From positions 1 through 64,000 of the forward strand of contig BDDD01005171.1 in the NCBI GenBank assembly GCA_001972305.1: a stretch of DNA of 64,000 bases, read 5' to 3'. The translations under genes and the position numbers were made by a program. The notes beneath the pieces were generated by a model, which was not told the DNA's origin, made no database searches, and worked only from the letters and a program-made list of their open reading frames with translations. Shown in pieces: positions 34,513 through 44,395 of this stretch; the stretch's first letter is position 1; every line of letters starts with the position of its first letter. The stretch comes from Cephalotus follicularis. Taxonomy: Eukaryota > Streptophyta > Magnoliopsida > Oxalidales > Cephalotaceae.

Positions 34513-35345
34513 TAGCACCCTGTTTTCTACAAAATACATTGTTTTAAACCATTTTTCAACCCCAAATGTTTTTATCTTCAAATCGGTTCCATAGGAAGCC
34601 TCCCTAAGGCCGTGTAACCTATGTGAACCCTTCTTTAAAACAAATGATCTTCAAATCAATCTTCAAAAAGGGATTTTCAATGAGGTTTTCAATAAATGGT
34701 TATGTTAGTTCGATTGGGATGTTTGGACGTGAATATCGTTGTTGGGCTTCCTCTCCATTGTTTTACAAACTCTAATAGGGACCAATAAATGGTTATGGAA
34801 ATGGCTATAGAAATGGTTTTGACGGATGGATCTCATGTGATCCTTTATTGTTAGGTCCTAATCCTTTAAATGGATATATAGTCATGGTGTATGATTGATG
34901 CTTGCTATTGTTTGAGACCTGATGAGATAACCCATTCATAATCTTCATTCCCATCATGAAGATTAGGGTGTTAGACCACATCATATGGGGGTTACAGAAC
35001 CCCACTTTAGGGGTGGACCTACGGGGACCATCGCATTGTGGGCGGACCATTGAGAATATCGCATCATGGGCTGCGACCATTGTGAACAAGCCCTATCATA
35101 TCGTTGGCTGGGACCATTGTGAACAAGCGTTATCATATGGATGATGTGGTCAGCGTTATCTCAACCCCACTCTGCTACGACCCCAAAAAGGTTGGTAGTC
35201 GGTGGTAGTACTATCTTGGGCCGGAGAGGCAGAGTGTAATGACCAGAAATTTTGATTGATAATGTTAAGAAGTATGTTCTTTTACTTGGTTTCTTGTTTG
35301 CATCATGTTTTATGTTGAAAACATCATTTACAGGGGATTAAAGCG

Positions 35346-35690
35346 TCAACGATATAGTTTTAAGCGTCAGCGCTTAGCCTTAACAATGTAACGGATGCTT
35401 CTAACGTTAACAAACCAAGACAAAGTCACCTAAGCGCGGAAGGTTTATTAAAGCGGCGACGCTTTGAGGGTAAACCATCGATGCTTGGACCTCTTCCAAC
35501 GCCGGTTAAAAATAGAGGGTTTTCAATTTGGACAAACTCCTCCAACCGACGACGTTTCAACTAAAGCGGCAACGCTTGGATGAAACCAACGACACTTAAA
35601 TGTAACCGTCGATTATTTGAAGTCAAGCATTTCCAGTCGACTTGGACGAAGCCCGTGAGCGACGACGCTTGGAAGTGAAGCGCCGACGCT
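35346..35690. repeat. Phased TCGA-core array in R6 5' LTR
   Basis: Consensus AAGCGTCGACGCTT. Well-placed cores are 35346/35367 (21 bp), 35456/35478 (22), 35549/35569/35589/35609 (20, 20, 20) and 35662/35683 (21). Many have one arm changed, for example AAGCGGCAACGCTT. The 3' LTR has the matching set near 60370-60720. Confidence 0.75.
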
Positions 35691-35870
35691 TTGGTCTGTA
35701 GATCAGTTGCCAAATCTGTCTTTTTGTCTTTTTGTGAGGAAATTAATATTAATGAGAGGACAAGTGTCCAGCCAGGGAGAGAGGAGACCAGATATTTTAC
35801 CTTGGTATGCCAAGTGTCACAATTTGATTGGTGGAATTAGGCACATGGGCAAGTAAAGAGATGACTCATA

Positions 35871-35894
35871 AGAGAGAGAGAGAGAGAGAGAGAG
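35871..35894 (+). repeat. (AG)12 microsatellite in R6 5' LTR
   Basis: The same place in the 3' LTR (60900-60956) has about 28 units, so it changed after insertion. Confidence 0.9.
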
Positions 35895-35918
35895 AAGCTT
35901 CTTCTCTAAGTAACTTAG

Positions 35919-35927
35919 CTATATATA
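35919..35927 (+). promoter_or_regulatory. R6 LTR TATA box
   Basis: CTATATATA just after the AG repeat; the 3' LTR keeps it near 60980 (CTATATATG). It places the transcription start near 35950. Confidence 0.65.
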
Positions 35928-36033
35928 CATGCTTGTGACCTGAATAAAGTTAGTTTAACTGAGAAGAGAGTGTTGTCTGCTGAGTTTGAAGAGGAGAATT
36001 CAAAAGGAGAAGGAGAAAAAGGAAATCTAAATC

Positions 36034-36042
36034 AAAGTAAGG
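36034..36042 (+). other. Candidate splice donor in R6 LTR
   Basis: AAA|GTAAGG about 118 bp after the TATA box, conserved in the 3' LTR (near 61097). It pairs with the acceptor at 37267. Confidence 0.45.
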
Positions 36043-37196
36043 AAAATCTAATACCCATTTTTACAAAAGTTTCCTCTGTTTTACTTCAAAATTATACAGC
36101 AGATTGTTTTATTCATATCTTGCTCATTTCTAGATGAAATTTTGAATGGGTTATGTTTTGGAAACCTTAAGATGTCTTATTTAATTGTTATGTTTCATGA
36201 ATATCGAATTTCTGCTGAAATTTTATGTTTAAGATTACTACTCATGTCCTGTTTTCATATGGAATCTGCAACTTTAAAAATTCATTGCAGCTTCATTTCT
36301 CAATCGAATTTAATGATTTTTATGATTCTGGAATAGTTGAAGTTTCTGCTTTAACTTTTATGCCTTATATTTTCTCTGAAAATGATTACTTCTATTCAAA
36401 TGAAAATTTTAGAAATATTATGCAAAGTTGTTTTATGAATGCATTTGAGTTAATTACTCAAATGAAGAGAAAGGCTTTATGAATTGTGAAAGGAAATGAA
36501 ATGAAATGAACAACTCTTGGATTACGATCCAAGAGGGAATAATTTGAGATGGATTAAAGTTATGGAGCGAGATGCTCACGGACATGCACGTGATGTAAGG
36601 ATAGTAATCGGGGAGTGCACAATGCCCCGGTGAGGCGGTGTTGAAAGGGTTCATTAAGTTTTTACAACCCCTAAGTTTATGAAATGTTCTGGTTATGTGT
36701 TATAATCACAAAATGAATTGTGATAAAGTGTATTTACTGTGAAAACCTTACTGGGCTATTTAAGCTCATTCCTTGCAATGTTTTGTTTTCAAATAAAAGA
36801 TTTTCAGGAAATGATTGAATGGAGAATACGAGCTTTAGAGGGAGCTCACAAGAAGAAGTTTTGAGAAACAAAATGTGTTATGTAGTAGTGCTTGCATAAA
36901 CTGATTTTGGAATGTAATATGATATTGTTTTTCTGCTGTGTAATATTTACGACAAATGATGCTTAAATGCAATAGTATATGTATGTGATGGTTTATGACA
37001 TCTTTTGATAAGATGATGATGTTTGAAGCTTGAATTCAAAGTGGAATAATATGTTGAAAAGTATGAGGATTTAATGGTATATGTTATCATTAGGCAAGAT
37101 TACTAAAAGATGTAATGGTTCACCCCACGTAATGCACCGACTCCTCGAGGTTCACTTTGAGCATTTAGCGGACTCAGATCGGGGGCATTACAAGAA

Positions 37197-37207
37197 TGGT
37201 ATCAGAG
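37197..37207 (+). other. R6 primer-binding site
   Basis: TGGTATCAGAG, four bases inside the LTR end. Confidence 0.9.
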
Positions 37208-37252
37208 AGTTGTTTATTGATATATATATTGATGATATGAATTGCATACTTG

Positions 37253-37268
37253 CTAACCTGATTTTCAG
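37253..37268 (+). other. Candidate splice acceptor before R6 accessory ORF
   Basis: CTAAC branch-point word at 37253-37257, a short T-rich run, then CAG at 37266-37268 directly abutting an ATG. Confidence 0.45.
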
Positions 37269-37640
37269 ATGTCGACAACGAGTGAATCCAAGTCGATCAT
37301 CGGAAACAGTAGATTGGCGAGTGCAAACTTTAATGGCTGAAAACCAGGAGTTACGACAAGAAAACGAAAGTTTAAGGAAAATAATAGCAAATAACAGAGA
37401 GGAGTTTTATACAACATATACCAAAGGGAGGAAGAATATACTCAAGAATTAGCAATAACGGATGTAGTTCTTAGAGAAATAAAATCTGGTCTTAAGGTGC
37501 CTCTAAGATACATATGGGGAATCAATGGCATTTTCATGAGGGGTGTTAGAGAGAATATACGGATGATGATAAGATGTATTCAACAGGAAGTACCCGATGA
37601 TGATATACCTAGTGACGAAGACTATAGTGATGACAAATAA
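37269..37640 (+). pseudogene. R6 accessory ORF with leucine zipper, decayed, function unknown
   Basis: Between the primer site and gag lies about 120 codons of protein-like sequence: a Ser/Thr-rich start (MSTTSESKS), then in the next frame a hydrophilic heptad helix (LMAENQELRQENESL, Leu at every seventh residue), then back in the first frame a part with LKVPLRYIWGINGIF and a strongly acidic end (DDDIPSDEDYSDDK). Two compensating one-base shifts and a TGA separate the parts. It is not gag, PR, RT, RH or IN. An accessory protein or gag N-terminal extension are both possible; some Tat/Ogre elements have an extra ORF here, but not of this recognisable type. Confidence 0.5.
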
Positions 37641-37812
37641 ACTTTGTAAGATATGTGTAAATGTAGATATATGTGAGATATGTATAAAGGAAATGTGGAT
37701 AAATAAAATTGTTAGGTTTCTGTATGATCTTGAGCATTAGAATTTAACTGTTGTGCCTAACATACGAGTAGAATTGCTTAAGATTAAGGACTAACTTGAG
37801 AATGCTAACTAG

Positions 37813-38840
37813 ATGGGTGACACGAGAAGAGGTCATGGGCAAAGGAGAAACGGGAATGCGCGAGACGATGGAGAAGATAATTCTCTAAATGCGGTTTTTA
37901 ACTGATTGGCCGAGGTCATAGCCAATAACAACGGTAACAGTCATCAAGTACCCCGGCCATCAAGGCCAACTCTAGAGCAGTTCACAAGACACAATCCAAA
38001 AATCTTTTGGGGAGCGACAGATCCGTTGGAGGCCGAAGCATGGATCCAAGGAAATGAAAAGATCTTCAGAGCACTGTGTTGTACAGATAGTCAGAAGGTG
38101 GAGTTTTCGATATACAAGTTAGACGGAGAGGCAGATCAGTGGTGGGAAATGATCCAGAGGACAAAGACATGTCGAGAAAGAGAAGCCATGATGTGGGAAG
38201 AGTTTAAGAAAATATTTATGGACAAATATTTTCCACAAACAATGAAGGATAAGATGAAGGAGGACTTCCTTCATTTGGAGCAAGGCGAATCAGAAACCGT
38301 AGTCCAGTATGAGGCAAACTTTGCAAGGATGTCTCGATACGTGGCTCATGTAGTGTCGAAATAAGAGAGAAGGGAAAATAGGTTTTTCCAGGGTCTGAAG
38401 CCTCATATTCGAAGCCTGCTGATAGCATAAGATCTACAAACTTATGAGGCAGTTTTGAGATGTGCAATAAGAATAGAGATTGACAATCAAAGGTAACAAC
38501 AAAGACAGGCTGCGCAAGGACAAGGAAAGAGGAAGGCGGGTGAATCCTATAATAATAAGAACAAGAAAGGAAGATCTGATGGGGGAGGAAATCATAAACC
38601 CTGTCAGCAGTGCGGAAAGACCCATCGTGGGGAATGACTACTGGGAAAGGGAGTTTGTTACAAGTGTGGAAAACCGGGACATCAATTGAGAGAATGCAAA
38701 CAAGGGCAAGGTCAAGCTCCACCCATCAAATTTTATAACTATGGCAAGGAAGGGCACATGTCAAACCAATGCACTCAACCAAAGATGGGAGGACAAGGAG
38801 AGGGTGGATCGCAACAAAGAGCACTGGCCAGAACCTATGC
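37813..38840 (+). pseudogene. gag: R6 gag with three zinc knuckles, stop-broken
   Basis: ATG at 37813. Capsid-like part: FTRHNPKIFWGATDPLEAEA, QWWEMI, MDKYFPQTMKDKM, FLHLEQGE. The linker is Gln/Lys/Arg-rich. Then CQQCGKTHRGE with the last Cys now a stop, an intact CYKCGKPGHQLREC, and a third knuckle starting FYNYGKEGH where both first Cys are lost. Stops occur near 37900, 38362, after LIA (about 38430) and after IDNQR (about 38494). Three knuckles set R6 apart from R1-R3. The stretch 37641-37812 between the accessory ORF and gag is AT-rich without an ORF. Confidence 0.85.
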
Positions 38841-40141
38841 TATGACGGCTGATGAGACAAAAAATCCTAATGATGTGGTAACAGGTACTTTTCCTGTATG
38901 CTCTAAAACTGCATATGTATTGTTTGATATGGGAGCAACGCATTCATTTGTATCATTATCTTTGGCACAATGTTTAAGTACCTCATCGCAAGAGTTGGAG
39001 ATAGGTTTAACCGTTGAAACGCCAAGTGGTAATCCTTTGATGGCTGATAAAGTACATAAGTCTTGTGATCTAAAGTTATGTGATAGGATGATGCTAGTAG
39101 ACCAAGTACCCTAGCAATCCTAAATTTTGATGTCATACTAGGCATGGATTGGCTTTCGGCGAATCATGCTAGTGTTGACTGTTTTAAAAAGGAAGTTAGG
39201 TTTGCTATGCCTAACCAACCTGAGTTTATCTTCCGAAGTACTGGAATTAGTGAACCTTTAAAGATCATATCATCGATACAAGCTAAGCGATTGTTGAAAA
39301 GCGGTTGCGAAGGTTACCTTGCATATGTGATAGACACCAAGGAAGAGAAGTTGAAGATCGAGGATGTTCATATTGTGAAAGAATTTACATAAGTTTTCCC
39401 TGAAGATTTACAGGGTATGCCACCGGATCGAGAAGTGGAGTTTACGATTGATATAATCCCTGGAATGGCCCCTATTTCAAAGAGTCCTTATAGCATGGGA
39501 CCAGCTGAATTGAAAGAATTGAAGACTCAGTTATAAGAAATTTTGGATAAAGGATTTATTCGGCCAAGTGTATCACCATGGGGTGCACCGGTACTGTTCG
39601 TAAACAAGAAAGACGGGACAATGAGACTCGGCATAGATTATCGAGAGCTGAATCAAGCCACCATCAAGAATAAATACCCACTACCAAGGATTGACAACTT
39701 GTTTGATCAACTCAAGAATGCTCGGTACTACTCAAAGATTGATCTTCGATCAGGCTACCATCTAGTGAAATCGAGAAAGATGATATACCGAAAACTGCTT
39801 TCCAGACAAGATATGGACATTTTGAGTTTTTAATAACGTCGTTTGGATTAATTAATGCTCCAACAGTATATATAGAATTGATGAACATAATATTCAGTGA
39901 ATTTTTGGATCAGTTTGTGATAATCTTCTTCGACGACATACTAGTATACTCAAGGGGTCGAGAGGATCATGAGGAGCATTTAACTCGTGTGCTATAAACA
40001 CTGCGAAAGGAAGAGCTCTACGCTAAGTTCAGCAAATGCTAGTTTTGGATTGAGGAGATATGATTTCTAGGGCACGTGATCATGTGGGAAGGTATCTCAG
40101 TAGACCCTGCTAAGACAGAAGCGATAAGAGAATGTCAACGA
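38841..40141 (+). pseudogene. pol: R6 protease and reverse transcriptase, cut by R8
   Basis: Protease motif DMGATHSF, with Met for the usual Thr; the ILGMDWLSANHASVDC motif is in another frame. [38 protein letters not shown], then a frameshift, then FFDD near 39930-39941 and FLGHV. Stops occur after VKEFT, TQL, RVL, SKC and EEI. R8 entered in the codons after TEAIREC, before the FLGLVGYYRRF part, which resumes at 53398. Confidence 0.85.
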
Positions 40142-40258
40142 TATAACGTCCCCGACCCGAACCCGCTAATTGCTCAAAGCAAACTACAAGGATCGGTTGC
40201 GTTACGTGGGGTGAACCATTAACCATCAAATCAATTAATCACTTAATGATCCATTAAC

Positions 40259-40263
40259 CATTT
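40259..40263. other. R7 target-site duplication, left
   Basis: CATTT here and at 49817-49821 exactly flanks R7. Confidence 0.9.
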
Positions 40264-40435
40264 TGTAACGCCCGGTATTTTCCTGGATGTAATATTTCGT
40301 TTTATGATGTAATCATTTAACTTGATTTAATGAGAATGTCGACTTTTGAACTCAAAAGATGCTTGCAAACCCTATCTATGGACTTGGAAATGGAATGTGT
40401 ATGTTAAAGCTTGAAACGGCAATGTTCTGGGACAA

Positions 40436-40593
40436 AGACATCGACGTCTTTGGAAAAGACGTCGACGCCTTTGGGAGCCAGAGCACACGTGTTTGAAGGG
40501 ACATGCACGTCGATAACGGAAGAAAGCATCGACACCTTCTTACCAAACTGGAAAAGACATCGACGTCTAAGGAAAGACGTCGATGCCTTTGTA
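40436..40593. repeat. Paired AGACRTCGACGTCT palindromes, R7 5' LTR (cluster 1)
   Basis: TCGA cores at 40441, 40462, 40510, 40529, 40560 and 40580: three pairs with 21, 19 and 20 bp between partners. Flanks are AGAC(A/G) and CG(T/C)CTT. Confidence 0.85.
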
Positions 40594-41093
40594 AGAATGG
40601 CCAGCACGTTCTTCGTCGGCAGAATAACATGCAGGGGGGATTGTTTAAAGGCTTTACCTAATGCCTTTTCAAGTGCGTTTCGACGTGTTGAGCATGTCTG
40701 TGTACTGACCAAAGGCACTAAAACCTACCCTCACATGGAACATGCAAGGAATTATGCCATCCTACCATGCAACCTGCAAAAGGGAGATTAGAAAACAAAA
40801 AGCTATGCAGAAAACTTGGAAGTGGGAGAGATCTTGGGAGTGGCTGTTAAATGACAAAAGAAGGGTGTTAGGTGAGAGTCATCTGCATAAGAATACCCTT
40901 CCCCACTTCTCTCTCTCATTTTATAACACCAGAAGAAAGAGAAACAGTGAGTGTGTGTGTGTGCCATTGTTGAGTTGCTAGGAGCTTGGGGTTGAGCTCG
41001 TGGGTAGCAGTTGCTAAGGGATCTTGGAGCTGTTAGTAGCCAGAACGTGGGAACTTAAAGAGGTGGACTTTCCAGTTCCTAACTTAGAACATT

Positions 41094-41102
41094 AAGGTAG
41101 GG
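41094..41102 (+). other. Candidate splice donor in R7 LTR
   Basis: AAG|GTAGGG about 175 bp after the TATA-like box; also in the 3' LTR near 47531. It would pair with an acceptor at 43117. Confidence 0.45.
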
Positions 41103-41559
41103 GAAAGTGATGGATTTATTTATGCATTTTGAGTTCTAAGTTAATTTATAGCATGGTGAATTGCATGTTAATGATTGGATTGAAATTCTGGACTTGTTGT
41201 AGTGTTACTGTGATACACTGAGTTAAGCTTGCATGTATGTGTGCATGAATACGTGAATCTGTCGTGTAAAAGATTGATTTAGAAATGGCTGGGTGTGTTG
41301 AAATCATGGAAAACACGTTCTGGGTTGCAAAGACATCGACTTCTTTCCTGGGAAATTGTATGAACTATAATATTCAGATGGCCATTTTAGCCACTTGGGA
41401 TCGCCTGTTTAGTTTCAATTTGATGTTATGGATGTGTATCTATTAACCAGTAGCATACCCTATACGTTTATAGAGCAATATTCGTTTATATGATGGATTA
41501 AAAGGTTGGTTTCTACCCTCTAGAAGCACGACTCACGAACTGGTACTCCCTGGTATGAA

Positions 41560-41690
41560 AAAGACATCGACGTCTTTGTAAAAGACATCGACGTCTTTGG
41601 GTCGTATACACCTGGAAATATTTGTATACAGGATTTACGCTTTAGGCTAAAAGACATCGACGCCTTAGGAAATGACATCGACGTCTTTCC
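41560..41690. repeat. Paired AGACRTCGACGTCT palindromes, R7 5' LTR (cluster 2)
   Basis: Cores at 41567/41588 and 41657/41678, each pair exactly 21 bp apart. In the 3' LTR the first pair is a single site (near 48021), exactly 21 bp shorter. Confidence 0.88.
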
Positions 41691-42176
41691 TCCTGGACAG
41701 TATAATTTCACACAAATGAGAACCGTTAGACCCGAAACGACTCTAGAAATGAACCTAGATGCATTCTGAGCATATGGTTGCATTGTTACTGTGATTTGCA
41801 TTATGGTTGCCTTCCTGAAAGTATTAAACCATTTTGAAAAGCTTGCATGGTTATTATGATCATTTGGGTACAAAAGGTATATTTGTCAACACCTGAATTT
41901 ATATATTTTCGAAATGATTGGGGAAGTATTTCCAATGACAGAGAACTGTTTTAAAGCTTTGATTACGAAACCAAATGTAATTTGCGAAAATGTATAAATT
42001 ATGAATGTATATGTTTTCGAAATGATTGGGGAAGTATTTCCAAAGACAGAGAAATGCATTGTTTTAAGTTTCTGACTTATTACAACTTGTGAACGGAAAA
42101 AGTATATTTTAAACGAATATATTTTGATCAAGTAATTATATGTAATTGCTTGACTTGTACTGTGAAATGCCTGTGC

Positions 42177-42298
42177 TTGTTGATTATTGGCCATCGTGCT
42201 AATAACCTGTTGATTATTAGCCGCCGTGCTAGTAACTTGTTGATTACTTAGCCACTGTGCTAGTAACCTGCTGTTGGTTTAGTCGCCGTGCTAAACGA
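42177..42298 (+). repeat. Four-unit ~30-bp repeat in R7 LTR
   Basis: Units of the form TGTTGATTATTAGCC + GCCGTGCTAGTAAC repeat four times with 30-31 bp steps; the last is most diverged. The 3' LTR copy is at about 48613-48734. Confidence 0.8.
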
Positions 42299-43015
42299 CT
42301 TACTGAGGACTTGCTCCAAAACCATTTGGGTTAAAGCAAGAGTGCGTGACGTTGGTGCCAGGAGGTGGCGACGGTCACGACGACTGGTTTGTCTGGTTCC
42401 TTTTTGGGAGCATATGTACTGCCTGTATTGATGTAACTTATGAGTTATACTTGTATTGTGAGCATGCATATATTTTATATGTACACACGGAGGTATTTTA
42501 CTGAAAGAAATTACATGTCATGGCTCATCATTATGCATTTATTCATGATACTCTTTATCTTATGACTCGAACTGTATTTTATGGATTTATTCACTTAGCC
42601 GAGTGAGGACAAAGGCTAACCCCTACTGTAACAGATTGATGGAGTGGTCTTGACATGGAGCATGCACGGAGATTTAAGGAGAAGGCTTGTTATCTCTTTA
42701 TTTATGTATTTTGGTTATTGAACACTGACCATGTCATTGGATTTTGTAATAATTGATATCTTGTTATTTCGCACTGATGTATTATTTCACGCTCCGTTTG
42801 GGCGATCGACAGTTCTGTTTGGGATTTTGATATCTTGTTGGGCACCACGTAGTATGGGATGCGTGATGTGCGTTTGTATTCGGCTCTTTATGTTGTTGCT
42901 TCCGCTACTGAAGGTTTTAAATTATTGACATTTTGCATGAGCTGCTTTATCTTATGTCGATTGCTGTACCACTTTTACGTTGTCTATGATTTGTGGAAAC
43001 GGGGTGTAACAGCAG

Positions 43016-43027
43016 TGGTATCAGAGC
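43016..43027 (+). other. R7 primer-binding site
   Basis: TGGTATCAGAGC, 12 bases matching the initiator-tRNA-Met 3' end, four bases inside the LTR end. Confidence 0.93.
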
Positions 43028-43095
43028 ATATTCCATATATGCTTAGCTAGGATATTTTCCTTGGCAATCAATGAATTGTTTTCCTAAAGTCGTGA

Positions 43096-43117
43096 CTAAC
43101 TGTCGTCCTTCTTATAG
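43096..43117 (+). other. Candidate splice acceptor before R7 gag
   Basis: CTAAC at 43096-43100, a T/C-rich run, then TATAG ending at 43117; the gag ATG is at 43124. Confidence 0.45.
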
Positions 43118-43123
43118 GAACAA

Positions 43124-44395
43124 ATGGACCGAAGAAGAACGCGTTGTAGGGCTAGGGCCGCTAGAGCCAATGCCCCTGAAGGAGTGAATGTGCCTCAAGA
43201 TAATAGAGACCCAATGACCCGGATTGCTGACTACTTCCAGCAACAGATGGCCTTTAATATGGCCAATGCGGAGGAGATGCGCAAGTACCACGCGCAAGCT
43301 CGACCGCAACACAGAGCTCCCGATCACTGTCTGGGATAGGACGGTAGTCAATTTGGAAGGGACATCGAGAGATTCATGAGACAGAATCCATCTAGTTTCC
43401 GGGGAGAACTTGATGCCACAATTGCTGAAAGATGGCTTCAAGATTTGGAGAAGATTTTTACGGTGATGGACTGTACCGATACTCAGAAGCTGAAATATGC
43501 CGTGTACCGTCTATGGGGAGAGGCCACTCACTGGTGGAAGATGGTCAAGTCAATGTGGGAGTCCGCTGGACTTGACGCTACATGGGAGAGGTTCCAGACA
43601 GAGTTCCTCGATTCCTATGTACCTCGGATGGAGCAAGAACGGAGGGAGAGTGAGCTTTTGGATTTACGGCAAGGGGAGATGTCTGTGGCCGAGTACTAGG
43701 CCAGGTTTATGGAGCTATCCAGACATTCACCATATCTAGTGGCTGATGATGTGAAAAAGATAAGGAGATTTTTGAAGGGTTTGCGACCGGACCTTCGGTC
43801 AATGATCAGGGCTATGGAGCTGGGTACCTTTTCAGAGGTCGCACAGAAGGCGAGGCTGCTAGAGAGGATATCTGGCGAGGATCGAGCAGAGAGGGCTCGG
43901 GTGCAACAAGTTAAACAAAACCCGACAAGACCAGCTTCTTCGAAATGGCAGGGTAACGGTTCTCCGAGTAAGTCATCGAAGAACAGGTTTGGGCAGACTG
44001 CCACACTGAGGACTCCTAGTCAGGGGAGTAATACAGGAACCGGAGTCTGTTATCACTGTGGTCGGAAGGGCCACTTATAGAAGGATTGTTGGAGGATGAA
44101 TGGGCTATGTTTGAGGTGTGAAGCATCTGGCCATTCGGTGAGGGACTGTCCGAAGGGTTCAACTACAGCACCTACTGGGCCGGGGAGCAGCAGTGGCGCG
44201 GCTGCGGGGCCTTCACAGCGAAGGGACACCGGCAAGGGCATCGTAAAAGGTAGAGTCTTTGTACTTGCTCAGACTGAGGTTCCAGAGTCGACTTCCGTTG
44301 TTGGAGGTACTCTGTATATATATGGTTATTCTGCTAGAGTACTGATGGATTTAGGTGCATCGCATTCATTTATATCTGCACGTTTTAAAAAAGAA
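43124..44395 (+). pseudogene. gag: R7 gag and protease start, three stops
   Basis: One frame from ATG 43124 (MDRRRTRCRARAARANAPEG) through the capsid-like part (FRGELDATIAERWLQDLEKIF, THWWKMV, YVPRMEQERR, FLKGLRPDLR), a linker, and two zinc knuckles (CYHCGRKGH...DC and CLRCEASGHSVRDC), then GRVFVLAQTEVPES and the protease start [11 protein letters not shown], where the usual Thr of DTG is Leu. Stops are TAG at 43337, about 43697 (EY-ARF) and about 44078 (HL-KDC). The last two fit CAG to TAG. At 44390 the protease breaks off into RT. Confidence 0.9.

Larger units (their letters stand above)
33531..35234 (+). repeat. R5 3' LTR, first part
   Basis: Starts TGTAAGCCCTGAG after the polypurine tract; interrupted by R6 at 35235 and resumed at 62271. 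Contains a TATA box, a splice-donor-like site, a palindrome array and CATCATGGG-type words at 34920-35160. CAGAG at 35230-35234 with CTGAG at 62266-62270 is the probable R6 target duplication with one change. Confidence 0.85.
35235..37192 (+). repeat. R6 5' LTR (1958 bp)
   Basis: Begins TGTAATGACCAGAAATT and ends GGGGGCATTACA; matches 60265-62265 throughout. Contains a phased palindrome array (35346-35690), (AG)12 at 35871-35894, a TATA box, a donor site and an AT-rich 3' half whose short ORFs are duplicated in the other LTR but show no protein features. Confidence 0.92.
40264..43011 (+). repeat. R7 5' LTR (2748 bp)
   Basis: Begins TGTAACGCCCGG and ends GGGTGTAACA. Contains paired palindromes, TATA-like TTTTATAA (40919-40926), a donor-like site at 41097, a duplicated block of about 104 bp starting with TTTTCGAAATGATTGGGG (near 41908 and 42012) and a four-unit repeat at 42177-42298. 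Short ORFs within it occur in both LTRs without protein features. Confidence 0.93.

Noticed and set aside
36142-36482. ORFs of 64-85 codons shared by both R6 LTRs (second copy 61298-61555)
   Set aside because: Shared because the LTRs are duplicates; AT-rich composition, no domain and a position in the transcribed leader argue against a protein.
40404-40791. Overlapping ORFs on both strands, repeated at 46837-47227
   Set aside because: They are the two R7 LTR copies; the open frames follow the palindromic TCGA sites, which read open both ways.
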